In this document: positions 1 through 6,537 of the stretch, piece after piece | How positions within the stretch are numbered: position 1 is the stretch's first letter | Layout of the letters: the number at the start of each line of letters is the position of its first letter | Assembly: GCA_046727755.1 (NCBI GenBank) | Contig: JBKPDG010000208.1 | Span: 1 to 11,219, forward strand | Direction of reading: 5' to 3' | DNA from: JALZAA01 sp046727755 | Lineage (GTDB): Bacteria; Actinomycetota; Acidimicrobiia; IMCC26256; JACDBD01 | Length of the DNA: 11,219 bases | The notes under the pieces: model-generated | Databases searched by the model: none | Told to the model about the DNA's origin: nothing | What the model saw: only the letters and a program-made list of their open reading frames with translations | Position numbers and translations under genes: made by a program

Positions 1-1
1 G

Positions 2-1117
2 GACCGGGCACCCGAACCGGGTGCCGCGGCGTCACCCGCCTCCACGCGCGCCGGCCAGGTACCCGGGACGGCGCCGGCCGACGAGTGGACCGGGCCCGGG
101 GTGATCGGCGAGGCGGCCGAGACACGGCCTGTCGAGCCATCCGCCTCCTCGGCCGGCGGCCGGACACCGGCGGCGGCTCCGGGGCCCGGATTCCCGGCGG
201 ATGCGCTGGTACGCGGGTCGGCTGAGGATGTCGCCGCCGGGCCAGGGCCGGCGGCACCGCGGCACGACGGCGCGCCGCTGGGCCGGGCGATCTTCGCGAC
301 CAGGCTTCCGTTCCCGGTCTGGGTGGTCGCGCTGGGGTTCGACGGCTCCGTTCTCGCGGGCGGGCGTACCCCGGACCGCGTGTTCCGGTGGGCGGTGCCG
401 AGCGGCGAGCCGCTGCGGCCGGTGCTGGTGCAGGGCGGGGTCAGCGGCGCGTTCCGGTTGGCCGTCGCGGCGGACGCACCGTACGTCGCGGTGGTGACCT
501 GGGCCGGACCCGCCATCGTGCCCTGGGAGTCGCCGGTGCCGTCACCGGTGAGCCGGGTGCCGCTCGCGCTCTCCGCCGACGGGCGGCGGGTGGTGGTCAC
601 CCGCTCCGACGGTTCGCTGGAGGTGCAGGACGGCGCCCGGTCGGTCCGCGCGGCGACCCGCCTCGGCCGCAGCGCCGTCGACCTGGACGCGGACGGCGAC
701 TCGGGCGTCGTCGCCGTGGCGTGCGACGACGGGCGGGCGTGGCTGTGGCACCCGACGTCCGGCGACCGGCTCGTCGCCGTGCAGTCGTCGTGGCAGGTGT
801 CGGTCGTGCGGGTCTCCGCCGGCGGGCGCCGAGCCGTCGTCGCCGGCGCAGCCGGCGTGGCGCTGGTCGACACCGGCAACGGCCGCGTGGTCGCCGGCGC
901 ACGGCTGAGCGGTGTACCGCTGCTCGCCGCCGGGTCGCGCGGGTGCGCTGCCTGGGTGACCGGGAACTGGCTGGGTACGCTGCCGCCGCACGGCGGCGAG
1001 CCGCGCTACGACGACCTCGGCGCGACGCCGGTCGGCGGCATCGCGATCCGCGCGGATCGGATCGTGCTGGGCTACCTGGACGGTCGCGTCGAGGTACGGG
1101 AGTGGAGGGAGCCGTGA
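2..1117 (+). CDS. Beta-propeller (WD40-like) protein, C-terminal part, 5' end outside the window
   Basis: This reading frame is open from base 2, with no stop before the TGA at 1115-1117, so the gene almost certainly begins upstream; the visible part is 371 residues. The first 90 or so residues are an Ala/Pro/Gly-rich, low-complexity linker. From about residue 95 the protein becomes a series of short beta-strand blocks of the kind seen in propellers: a hydrophobic strand, a turn with Gly or Asp, then a strand ending near Trp (for example VLAGGRTPDRVFRW, VAVACDDGRAWLW, IVLGYLDGRVEV). Canonical WD dipeptides are nearly absent, so the repeats are degenerate. Such propellers are usually protein-interaction scaffolds and often follow a catalytic or NTPase module; nothing visible identifies that module here. 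The GTG at 101 is the first start-like codon but has no clear ribosome binding site and lies inside the linker. The stop overlaps the start of the next gene (GTGA), indicating one operon. Enzymatic function unknown. Confidence 0.72.
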   Translation, partial: DRAPEPGAAASPASTRAGQVPGTAPADEWTGPGVIGEAAETRPVEPSASSAGGRTPAAAPGPGFPADALVRGSAEDVAAGPGPAAPRHDGAPLGRAIFATRLPFPVWVVALGFDGSVLAGGRTPDRVFRWAVPSGEPLRPVLVQGGVSGAFRLAVAADAPYVAVVTWAGPAIVPWESPVPSPVSRVPLALSADGRRVVVTRSDGSLEVQDGARSVRAATRLGRSAVDLDADGDSGVVAVACDDGRAWLWHPTSGDRLVAVQSSWQVSVVRVSAGGRRAVVAGAAGVALVDTGNGRVVAGARLSGVPLLAAGSRGCAAWVTGNWLGTLPPHGGEPRYDDLGATPVGGIAIRADRIVLGYLDGRVEVREWREP

Positions 1118-1611
1118 CGCTCCAGGCCCGTGTCATGGTCGCGACGGATGTCGGCGCCGACGAGCTGGCTGCTGCGTTCGCCGAGACCGGCCTCGCCGCC
1201 GACATCCGCCGCGCGCCCACGGTGCGCGGTGTCGAGACGATCACCTGGGCGGCCCTGATCATGCTGCCGCTCGGCTCGTTCCTCGACGTGCTGGCGAAGG
1301 ACTACGCGAAGCAGGCGGCCGAGCCGCTCAAGCGCCTGGTGCGGCGCATCGTCGAAGCGGCTCGGCGGGAGCCCGCCGCTGAGTCACCAGCTGCCGTGGC
1401 CGACCGGCCGGAGTCCCGCCCGCTGATGCTCGAGGACGAGCGCACTGGGCTGCAGGTGGTGCTCGAAGCCGACCTGCCGGCCGACGCCTACCGCTCGCTC
1501 ACCGAGCTGGACCTGTCGACGTTCCGGCACGGACCGGTGCACTACGACCGCGCGCTGATGCGCTGGCGCTCGATCGCCGACGAGGTGGCCGGCGCGGCGG
1601 GTGCGCCATAG
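1114..1611 (+). CDS. Small protein of unknown function, translationally coupled to the propeller gene
   Basis: The GTG start at 1114 shares GTGA with the stop of the preceding gene and has a good ribosome binding site (GGAGGGA at 1104-1110). The frame stays open further upstream, but that stretch is Arg/Gly-rich antisense-like sequence, so the start is placed at 1114, giving 165 residues. Visible layout: an alpha/beta N-terminus (residues 5-35), a hydrophobic segment around 40-62 (ETITWAALIMLPLGSFLDVL) followed by a basic helix (63-85), an Ala/Pro/Glu linker (86-100), and a C-terminal alpha/beta unit containing LEADLPADAYRSLTELDLS and ending in HYDRALMRWRS. The hydrophobic stretch could be a membrane-associating helix but is short on pure aliphatic residues. 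I do not recognise a named family. The layout resembles, in outline only, small constant partners that accompany propeller, caspase or STAND-type conflict proteins in actinomycetes; that is an inference without a sequence match. Confidence 0.75.
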   Translation: MTLQARVMVATDVGADELAAAFAETGLAADIRRAPTVRGVETITWAALIMLPLGSFLDVLAKDYAKQAAEPLKRLVRRIVEAARREPAAESPAAVADRPESRPLMLEDERTGLQVVLEADLPADAYRSLTELDLSTFRHGPVHYDRALMRWRSIADEVAGAAGAP

Positions 1612-1638
1612 AGCGGATAGCCCTCATTTTCATGTGTC

Positions 1639-1672
1639 TGCGCCAGGTCGCCCCTATTTGCCTCTGGACGCA
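1639..1672. other. Imperfect inverted repeat (possible hairpin)
   Basis: TGCGCCAG at 1639-1646 can pair with CTGG plus CGCA at 1664-1672, with one bulged A and a 17-nt loop. It begins 28 nt after the stop of the small coupled gene, in a locally less GC-rich stretch. It could help end the upstream transcript or be chance; there is no T-run after it. Confidence 0.25.
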
Positions 1673-1712
1673 ACTGTGAGGCATTCGCGCGGATGACATG
1701 CCGGCGAACGGC

Positions 1713-1739
1713 GGCTGGCCTGAGGTGCCAGGCCCAGCC
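1713..1739 (+). terminator. Candidate factor-independent terminator hairpin without a T-tract
   Basis: GGCTGGCCTG (1713-1722) pairs with CAGG-C-CCAGCC (1729-1739). This is a 10-bp stem with one bulged C and a 6-nt loop, and it is the strongest hairpin in the 261-nt gap 1612-1872. It lies about 100 nt after the end of the left operon and before the deacetylase gene. It lacks the T-run of a classical intrinsic terminator, which is common in high-GC actinomycetes, so the role is inferred from position and stem strength. I see no convincing gene in the gap; an in-frame extension of the next gene back to 1693 reads as Arg-rich non-protein-like sequence. Confidence 0.35.
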
Positions 1740-1872
1740 GTGGGCGGTGGCTATCGACGAGCGGCTCGGCGACCGAGGGCGGCGCGGATGTGCTTCAGCG
1801 TCGATTCGAACGATTCCGTCGGCGGGCGGCGGCAGATCTGTCAGGATGACAAGCAGGGAGAACGGCGGGCTC

Positions 1873-2736
1873 ATGGGTGGGAATCGGGCGCTCTGGCCGG
1901 GTGGTCACGCTGTGGCGGTGTGGCCGGTGGTCAACATCGAGCATTTCGTGCCCGGCAGGCCGGGACCGGCGCTGCAGCCGCATCTCAGCGGTGGACTGGA
2001 CGTGGCCAATGCCGGTTGGCGTCGGTACGGAGAGCGCAGCGGGGTGTGGCGGCTGCTGCGGCTGTTCGACGAGCTGGGCCTGCCGGCCACCGCGGCGCTG
2101 GACGCGGAGATGTGCCGGTTGCGGCCGGACATCGTCAAGGCGGTCCTCGCCGCGGGGTGGGACGTGCTGGCGCACGGCTGGGAGAACAGCACGCCGCATC
2201 ACGGCATGCAACGTGAGGTTGAGAAGGACCGCGTCGCCCGAACGCTGGACGTCCTCACGACGGCAACCGGGCGGCCGGTGACCGGCTGGCTCACGCCGGG
2301 CTTCGCGGTCAGCGAGGTCACCCAGGAGCTGTTGGTCGAGGCCGGTCTGCGCTACACCGCGGACTGGGTGGACAGCGACATGCCGTGCTGGCTGCAGACC
2401 CGGTCCGGGCGGCTGCTCGCCGTGCCGTACGGGCTGGAGACGAACGACATCTCGTTGGTCCTCAGCCTGCACCACACTGGCCCTGCGTTCGCCGACGCGC
2501 TGGTGGACCACGTCGCCGAGCTGTGCGACGAGCCGCCCGCCGGGGCGGCCGTGGCGCTCGGGCTGCACCCGTACCTGGCCGGGCAGCCGGGCCGGGTGCG
2601 GCACCTGCGCCGGGCGCTGGAACGGATGGCCGCCCTGCCGGGTGCGTGGTTCTGCACCGGCCGGCAGCTCGCCGAGCTGAGCGCCGAGCGGGACTGGGAA
2701 GTGCGCTCCGTTCCGGGAGCTGACCAACCGACGTGA
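1873..2736 (+). CDS. Polysaccharide deacetylase-family (NodB fold) protein, PuuE/allantoinase-like
   Basis: A 287-residue protein of the carbohydrate esterase 4 / PuuE type. The usual first motif with paired Asp is replaced by VVNIEHF (residues 19-25), as in PuuE-like members. It is followed by the GWRRYGERSGVWRLLRLFDELGLPAT-type helix-strand block (48-73), the AHGWENS motif with H101, the GWLTPGF strand-turn (138-144), YTADWVDSDMP (161-171), PYGLETND (185-192) and the LHPYLAGQPGR motif (231-241). Known PuuE proteins hydrolyse allantoin to allantoate, cytoplasmically and without the metal site of classical NodB enzymes. No signal peptide is visible, which fits a cytoplasmic role. The ATG at 1873 is preferred (AGGGAG at 1855-1860); ATG 1846 and 1693 are in frame but are followed by sequence unlike the family. 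The AllA-like gene begins 36 nt downstream, supporting ureide catabolism. Formamide or other cyclic-amide substrates are possible alternatives. Confidence 0.82.
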   Translation: MGGNRALWPGGHAVAVWPVVNIEHFVPGRPGPALQPHLSGGLDVANAGWRRYGERSGVWRLLRLFDELGLPATAALDAEMCRLRPDIVKAVLAAGWDVLAHGWENSTPHHGMQREVEKDRVARTLDVLTTATGRPVTGWLTPGFAVSEVTQELLVEAGLRYTADWVDSDMPCWLQTRSGRLLAVPYGLETNDISLVLSLHHTGPAFADALVDHVAELCDEPPAGAAVALGLHPYLAGQPGRVRHLRRALERMAALPGAWFCTGRQLAELSAERDWEVRSVPGADQPT

Positions 2737-2772
2737 CCGGACCAACCGGGCCGCCGGCATGAGGAGGGGACC

Positions 2773-3345
2773 ATGACGATCCACACCACAGCGCCTCGCG
2801 AGCTGCAACTCGTGTCGGCCACACCGGAGACAGTCGCCCCGTTTGGGACGCTGGTCGGGATGGATGTCAGACCTGACATCGATATCCCGTACTACCCCGG
2901 ACGGGTCATCGAGGGCGGTGACATCGGCTTCCGCTACCGCGGCCGAGCCGCGCTGCGTACCGCGCAGGTGTTGCCCGGCGGCCAGCCGGAGGTGGGCTGG
3001 CTGGAGCGGCACATGCACCTGACCCAGCTGTTCGTTGCGATTGCCGGTGGGGCGTACGTGATGGTGATGACGCCGCCAAACCACGAGTCGGGTGGGCAGC
3101 TACCGGACCTCGACGCGGCCACCGCGCTGCGGTTCCCGCCGGCCAGCGTGCTGTTGCTGCACGCCGGCACCTGGCACGACTTCCCGATCGCGGTGGACCG
3201 CCCGGTGACGTTCATGCTGGCCAACTCGGAGGAGGTAGTCGAGGCGTTGCGCACCGCCGGCCGCCCCCGCGAGCTGAACGAGGGCGACGTGCAGAAGGTG
3301 TCACTGCCGGACCGGCTGGGGGTGACCCTGCATCCGTTGCTCTGA
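2773..3345 (+). CDS. Ureidoglycolate lyase (AllA)-like protein
   Basis: A 190-residue single-domain protein matching the ureidoglycolate lyase family by motif order: an N-terminal FGTLVG strand (24-29), a central LERHMHLTQLFVAIAG block (77-92, equivalent to the family's ERH...TQ..I core), VMVMTPP (96-102), PDLDAATALRF (111-121), and HAGTWHDFPIAV (130-141), which carries the family's conserved H...WH pattern. The family has a cupin-like beta-barrel and releases urea from ureidoglycolate to give glyoxylate, the last step of allantoate breakdown; it acts in the cytoplasm. The protein is somewhat longer than the roughly 160-residue enterobacterial enzyme, mainly from an N-terminal insertion (about residues 30-55) and a C-terminal tail. 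The ATG is fixed by a strong GAGGAGGGG 4-12 nt upstream. It is probably cotranscribed with the deacetylase-family gene before it. Exact substrate is inferred from family and neighbour. Confidence 0.82.
   Translation: MTIHTTAPRELQLVSATPETVAPFGTLVGMDVRPDIDIPYYPGRVIEGGDIGFRYRGRAALRTAQVLPGGQPEVGWLERHMHLTQLFVAIAGGAYVMVMTPPNHESGGQLPDLDAATALRFPPASVLLLHAGTWHDFPIAVDRPVTFMLANSEEVVEALRTAGRPRELNEGDVQKVSLPDRLGVTLHPLL
2863..2880. repeat. Intragenic inverted repeat (8-bp arms, 2-nt centre)
   Basis: GATGTCAG (2863-2870) and CTGACATC (2873-2880) are exact reverse complements separated by AC. The repeat lies about 90 nt inside the AllA-like gene. It has the shape of a dimeric regulator site but overlaps codons for MDVRPDI, so it may be a coincidence of coding. 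Confidence 0.4.
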
Positions 3346-3486
3346 CTGGTCGTATCGTCCACAGTGAGTGGTCGCCCGGTCCGGCGGTTCGTCGAAGGTC
3401 TGCGCGACGGCGCGGCGCAGCACGATCGGGAACGTCTCGTCGAACTTGGGGCAGGCGTGGGCCGGTAGGTGGTCGGTCGGCCACAC
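3301..3486 (-). CDS. Doubtful small ORF or gene remnant downstream of the HD gene
   Basis: On the minus strand a GTG at 3486 opens a 61-codon frame beginning MWPTDHLPAHACPKFDETFP. The first 40 codons have G or C in nearly every third position and a protein-like composition (Asp, Glu, Phe and aliphatics), whereas the frame's last 15 codons run antisense into the end of the AllA-like gene. A GGGAGGAG stretch ends directly at the GTG, too close for an ideal ribosome binding site. The frame is also open upstream, past the HD gene's stop in a different frame, so this could be the tail of a decayed longer gene rather than a true small gene. No family recognised. In the rest of the 191-nt gap 3346-3536 I see no clear terminator. 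Confidence 0.3.
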   Translation of the reverse strand: MWPTDHLPAHACPKFDETFPIVLRRAVAQTFDEPPDRATTHCGRYDQSEQRMQGHPQPVRQ

Positions 3487-3536
3487 CTCCTCCCGGCGTG
3501 GCTCGGCCGCGCCGCTTCGTCGGCCGTGCTCAAAGG

Positions 3537-5327
3537 TTAGGGTGCGGCGCCGGAGGTGGCGGGCCGAACCACCCGCAGCACCTCACGCAGGAAGACGGCG
3601 CCGAGCTCGCGCCGCTGGTCGCGGCCTGGCTCCGTCGGCTCCCCGTCATGGGGCACGAAGAAGGCGAAGTACCTCGGCCGCATCACCTCTATAGCCGCGA
3701 GCGCGACCGCCAGCGGGCTGAGCTCGCCGAGCTGCACAGTTTGGTCACCGCGCCAGATGCTCGCGTGCTCCTGTTGTATCGCGCGGAACTCGGTTCGGGC
3801 GAGCAACCAGCGACCAGGTCCGTCGAATGCCGGCACCGCGTCGGTGAGCCAGCGCTCGGCATCCTCAAGGTCGGCGTCCGTCCGGTTGGGCCGCAGGACC
3901 GCGTCCAGCGCCGCGTTGAGCTGCGCAGGGATGTCGGCCTGCAGCGCGGCCACCGCCTGCCGGCTCGCCTTGCTGGTCAGAAAGTCCGGAGCGTCGGCCG
4001 GTTCGGCGAATTGGACGAGTTCGGCGACCACATCGCGGTTCTGCTCGATGCGCGCGACGTACTCGTGGTAGTCGCGCCAGGCGGGGATCGGCATGATCGA
4101 CATCGAGTCGAACACTCCGATCAACGCCAGCGTCGCGTGGGCCTGCTCCCCGGCTGGGGAATCCTCAGCTGCAATCGACGCGAGGACCGGGCGTGCTGCC
4201 CGCAGCCACGAGAGGACGCCCGGATCGTCGACGCAGGCCCCGTCGGCGCCGCTTGCCGAGGCGTAGGTGAGGTAGTCGAGGTCGGGCAACAGGTCGCGCA
4301 GCGCCGGAATGGGCTCGGCGCCGCACGACATGGTGAACAGTGCCGTGACGGCACGCTCGGCCGCCGCGTTCGCCGCGACCACCATGTGGTGCTGCACGAC
4401 CCAACGGTAGTGCTGCGCTCGCTGCAGCAGCATCGTCTCGAACGAGGAGAGGGCTTGTGCGCCCAGACCGATGCGCCAGTCGTCCGGGCCGGTCCGGTGC
4501 AGTTCGAGGTTACGCAGCAGGTTCGTCACGTCGAGGTTCCCGAATTCTGTACCGGCTCCAGCAGCGTCTCGGCAGAGGAAGTCGAGCCGGTCGACGTCGA
4601 ACTGTCCGTCGACGACCGAGTGCAGGCAGTCCGCCCAACCGTGGCCGGACCGGTCGGCAAGGACCCGGCGGATGAGGTAGCGGGGCAGCAACCGAAACGC
4701 CGCTTGGGGCATCGCATCGAAGATCGCGAGCCCGGCCCACTCGTGGAACTGGACTCTGTCGGCCGCGTCGGCCGCGTAATGCGAAAGGCCGGCACGTCGG
4801 TCGGCGCCGAGGATCTGCTCGGCGTTGCGCAGGTAGAACGGTTCGAGGACGTGCGAGAACGGTGGGTGGCCCACGTCGTGCAGCAACCCGACAGCGCCGA
4901 GGGCGAGGCCGATGACGTGCTCGAACGACGTCCACAGTGCAGTCCGCTCGGGCTTACCCGGCGGCGCGTCGATCAGCCGGCGCGTCACCGGGTCGAGTTC
5001 CGCGCCGAACGCTGCGGCGCGCTGGAGATCGCCGATGATGCTTGTTCTGAACCCGTCCCACGTCGATGTCGCGTCGACGCCTTCGGCGGCGGGCATCCGG
5101 TTGTGCCAGCAGCCCTGCCACGCCCGGACGGCAAGATGCATCGTGCCCAGGGCGTGCTCGTAGCGACTGCCGGTCATGGACGGGAACTGGACGACTGCCA
5201 GCGAGTTCTGCCGGATCGTGCGCAGCCTCTGCACGGCCGCGCTGCGCACGAGCGGATCGAGCTCCGGCGGGACCTCGACATAGCCGTGCACCGGGTCTCG
5301 GATGAGCTGCGTCAGGGTCTCGGGCAC
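3537..5327 (-). CDS. HD-domain phosphohydrolase (COG1078 / dNTPase-like)
   Basis: A 596-residue soluble protein with all hallmarks of the YdhJ-like HD superfamily: RDPVHGYVEV near the N-terminus (10-19), QRLRTIRQN (33-41), SRYEHALGTMHLA with metal ligand H58 (54-66), LLHDVGHPPFSHVLE with the H150-D151 pair (148-161), HEWAG (195-199) and the diagnostic FDVDRLDFLCRDA (243-255). Family members hydrolyse dNTPs or related nucleotides using a metal held by the H...HD...D residues; SAMHD1 is a distant relative. Unusual points: an insertion of about 60 residues between the first His and the HD motif, and a long C-terminal part without recognisable motifs, making it larger than typical members (about 400-450 residues). 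The start is GTG 5327, chosen because the PVHGY motif normally lies close to the N-terminus; no good ribosome binding site precedes it. It is monocistronic, convergent with the AllA-like gene, and its start abuts a truncated gene. Physiological substrate unknown; dNTP-depleting defence is possible but unproven. Confidence 0.85.
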   Translation of the reverse strand: MPETLTQLIRDPVHGYVEVPPELDPLVRSAAVQRLRTIRQNSLAVVQFPSMTGSRYEHALGTMHLAVRAWQGCWHNRMPAAEGVDATSTWDGFRTSIIGDLQRAAAFGAELDPVTRRLIDAPPGKPERTALWTSFEHVIGLALGAVGLLHDVGHPPFSHVLEPFYLRNAEQILGADRRAGLSHYAADAADRVQFHEWAGLAIFDAMPQAAFRLLPRYLIRRVLADRSGHGWADCLHSVVDGQFDVDRLDFLCRDAAGAGTEFGNLDVTNLLRNLELHRTGPDDWRIGLGAQALSSFETMLLQRAQHYRWVVQHHMVVAANAAAERAVTALFTMSCGAEPIPALRDLLPDLDYLTYASASGADGACVDDPGVLSWLRAARPVLASIAAEDSPAGEQAHATLALIGVFDSMSIMPIPAWRDYHEYVARIEQNRDVVAELVQFAEPADAPDFLTSKASRQAVAALQADIPAQLNAALDAVLRPNRTDADLEDAERWLTDAVPAFDGPGRWLLARTEFRAIQQEHASIWRGDQTVQLGELSPLAVALAAIEVMRPRYFAFFVPHDGEPTEPGRDQRRELGAVFLREVLRVVRPATSGAAP

Positions 5328-5347
5328 CAGATCAGTGTGCAGGATGA

Positions 5348-5539
5348 TTCCGGGGCGAGCTTGCCGTGCTCGACGCTCGGCCGAGATCGGCCACCGTTGT
5401 CGCGCTCAGCCCGGTCCGGCTGTTGCGGCTGCGCAAGGCGGTCTTCGACGACGCGCTCGACGCGCAGCCAGAGATCGCGCCCGGCGTAATCGCCGATCTG
5501 GCGCGCTGCCTGCGCGAGACGCACCAACCGATGTCGTGA
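5348..5539 (+). pseudogene. Remnant of a cyclic-nucleotide-binding (CRP-type) domain, 5' part missing
   Basis: A 63-codon frame, open only after a stop at 5345-5347 and ending with TGA at 5537-5539, reads as the second half of a cNMP-binding domain. GELAVLDARPRSATV is the phosphate-binding cassette (family pattern FGE-[LIVM]-A-L...PRSA-[ST]-V). It is followed by the last barrel strands (VVALSPVRLLRLRKAVF) and the C-terminal helix (PEIAPGVIADLARCLRE). The first half of the beta-barrel and everything N-terminal is absent, no start codon or ribosome binding site suits it, and no helix-turn-helix follows. It therefore looks like the 3' end of a longer protein that carried the domain at its C-terminus. 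It lies head to head with the HD gene, 20 nt from that gene's start. The remaining 5540-5661 holds no gene that I can see, only the leader of the thioesterase gene. Confidence 0.72.
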
Positions 5540-5661
5540 CGTGCGTACGCGGCTGACCCTGCTTGCCGGCCAGACGACGGCCGCTGCGCCGCGTCCCGTG
5601 TGTGGAGGGGGCCGGGCCACCTCGTACCGTCGTCATCGTCGTGGAGTGTGGAGGTGGCGTA

Positions 5662-6528
5662 GTGGCAGGGTTCGATGCGGCAACCGCGGTGCATCGCAGC
5701 GGCGGGCATGGCGGGGTCGACCGCTACGACGTCGAGTTGGACCCGGACTGGCGGATCGGGACCAAGCCGAACGGCGGGTACCTGCTGGCGGTGCTCGCCA
5801 GGGCGGCGGCGGACGCGGCCTGCGACGGCGAGGTCGACCACCCACACCCGACCGCGGTCAGCGCGCACTTCCTGGCCGCTCCCGCCCCGGGACCCGCGCA
5901 GGTCGAGGTCGAGGCGCTGCGCCGCGGCCGGTCGGCCTCGCAACTGCGTGCCTCGCTGACCGCCGGTGGCCGGCGGTATGTCGAGGCGCTGGTCACCTGT
6001 GCCCGGCTGCCCGACGCCGCGGACGCGTGGTGGAGCGAGCTGGCGCCGCCGCAGCTGCCGCCCGAGGAATCCTGCCTGCTGGCGCCGCATGACAACGGGA
6101 TGTTCCAGGTGCCGCTGCTGACGGTGGTCGAGGAGCGACTGGACCCCGCCTCCGCCGGTTTCGCCGGTGGCCAGCCGAGCGGCCGCGGTGAGATCCGCGG
6201 CTGGGTCCGGCTCGCCGACGGGCGGCAGCCCGACCCGCTGGCCCTCCTGGTCGCCGCCGACTGCCTGCCGCCCGCGACGTTCGACCTCGGCGTGCTCGGC
6301 GCCTGGGTCCCGACGATCGAGCTCACCGTCTACGTACGGGGTGTGCCGGCGCCCGGTCCGCTGCGGGTACGACTGCGGGCCGGGCTGGTGACGGCCGACC
6401 GGGTCGACGAGCACTGCGAGGTGTGGGACAGCCGCGGCCACCTCGTCGCCACCGGCTATCAGCTCGCCGCGATCCGGCTTCCCGAGGGCGCCGCGCCAGC
6501 CGGCGGTCCCCAGTCACGGGTCGAGTAG
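5662..6528 (+). CDS. Acyl-CoA thioesterase-like protein (double hotdog fold)
   Basis: A 288-residue protein with the layout of the TesB-like thioesterase superfamily. The N-terminal hotdog has YDVELDPDWRIGTKPNGGYLLAVLARAA (22-49), in which the N-G-G-Y turn and following helix are the family signature, then HPTAVSAHFLAAP (62-74) and a strand pair with GRSASQLRASL. The second hotdog covers about residues 165-280 and includes the helix-plus-strand block LGVLGAWVPTIELTVYVRG and the final strands CEVWDSRGHLVATGYQLAAIR. Such proteins hydrolyse acyl-CoA thioesters in the cytoplasm; the chain-length range cannot be read from sequence. The GTG at 5662 is chosen because GGAGG (5650-5654) sits 7 nt before it and because the frame upstream to 5563 is Arg-rich and unlike the family. 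The DUF1330 gene starts 9 nt after its stop, so the two form an operon. Confidence 0.8.
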   Translation: MAGFDAATAVHRSGGHGGVDRYDVELDPDWRIGTKPNGGYLLAVLARAAADAACDGEVDHPHPTAVSAHFLAAPAPGPAQVEVEALRRGRSASQLRASLTAGGRRYVEALVTCARLPDAADAWWSELAPPQLPPEESCLLAPHDNGMFQVPLLTVVEERLDPASAGFAGGQPSGRGEIRGWVRLADGRQPDPLALLVAADCLPPATFDLGVLGAWVPTIELTVYVRGVPAPGPLRVRLRAGLVTADRVDEHCEVWDSRGHLVATGYQLAAIRLPEGAAPAGGPQSRVE

Positions 6529-6537
6529 GTTCCAAGC

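Noticed and set aside
388..1113. Upstream extension of the small coupled gene, beginning within the propeller gene
   Set aside because: The extension is Arg/Gly-rich shadow sequence; the GTG at 1114 with GGAGGGA explains the start.
1795..3084. A 429-codon minus-strand frame across the deacetylase and AllA-like genes
   Set aside because: Gln/Arg/His-rich antisense shadow; both plus-strand proteins match families.
3498..5489. A 663-codon plus-strand open frame
   Set aside because: It is antisense to the HD phosphohydrolase, whose motifs are unmistakable; the plus frame is Arg/Val/Gln-rich without domain motifs.
5332..6441. A 369-codon minus-strand frame opposite the thioesterase gene
   Set aside because: Low-complexity shadow of the thioesterase and cNMP-remnant frames, with no motifs.
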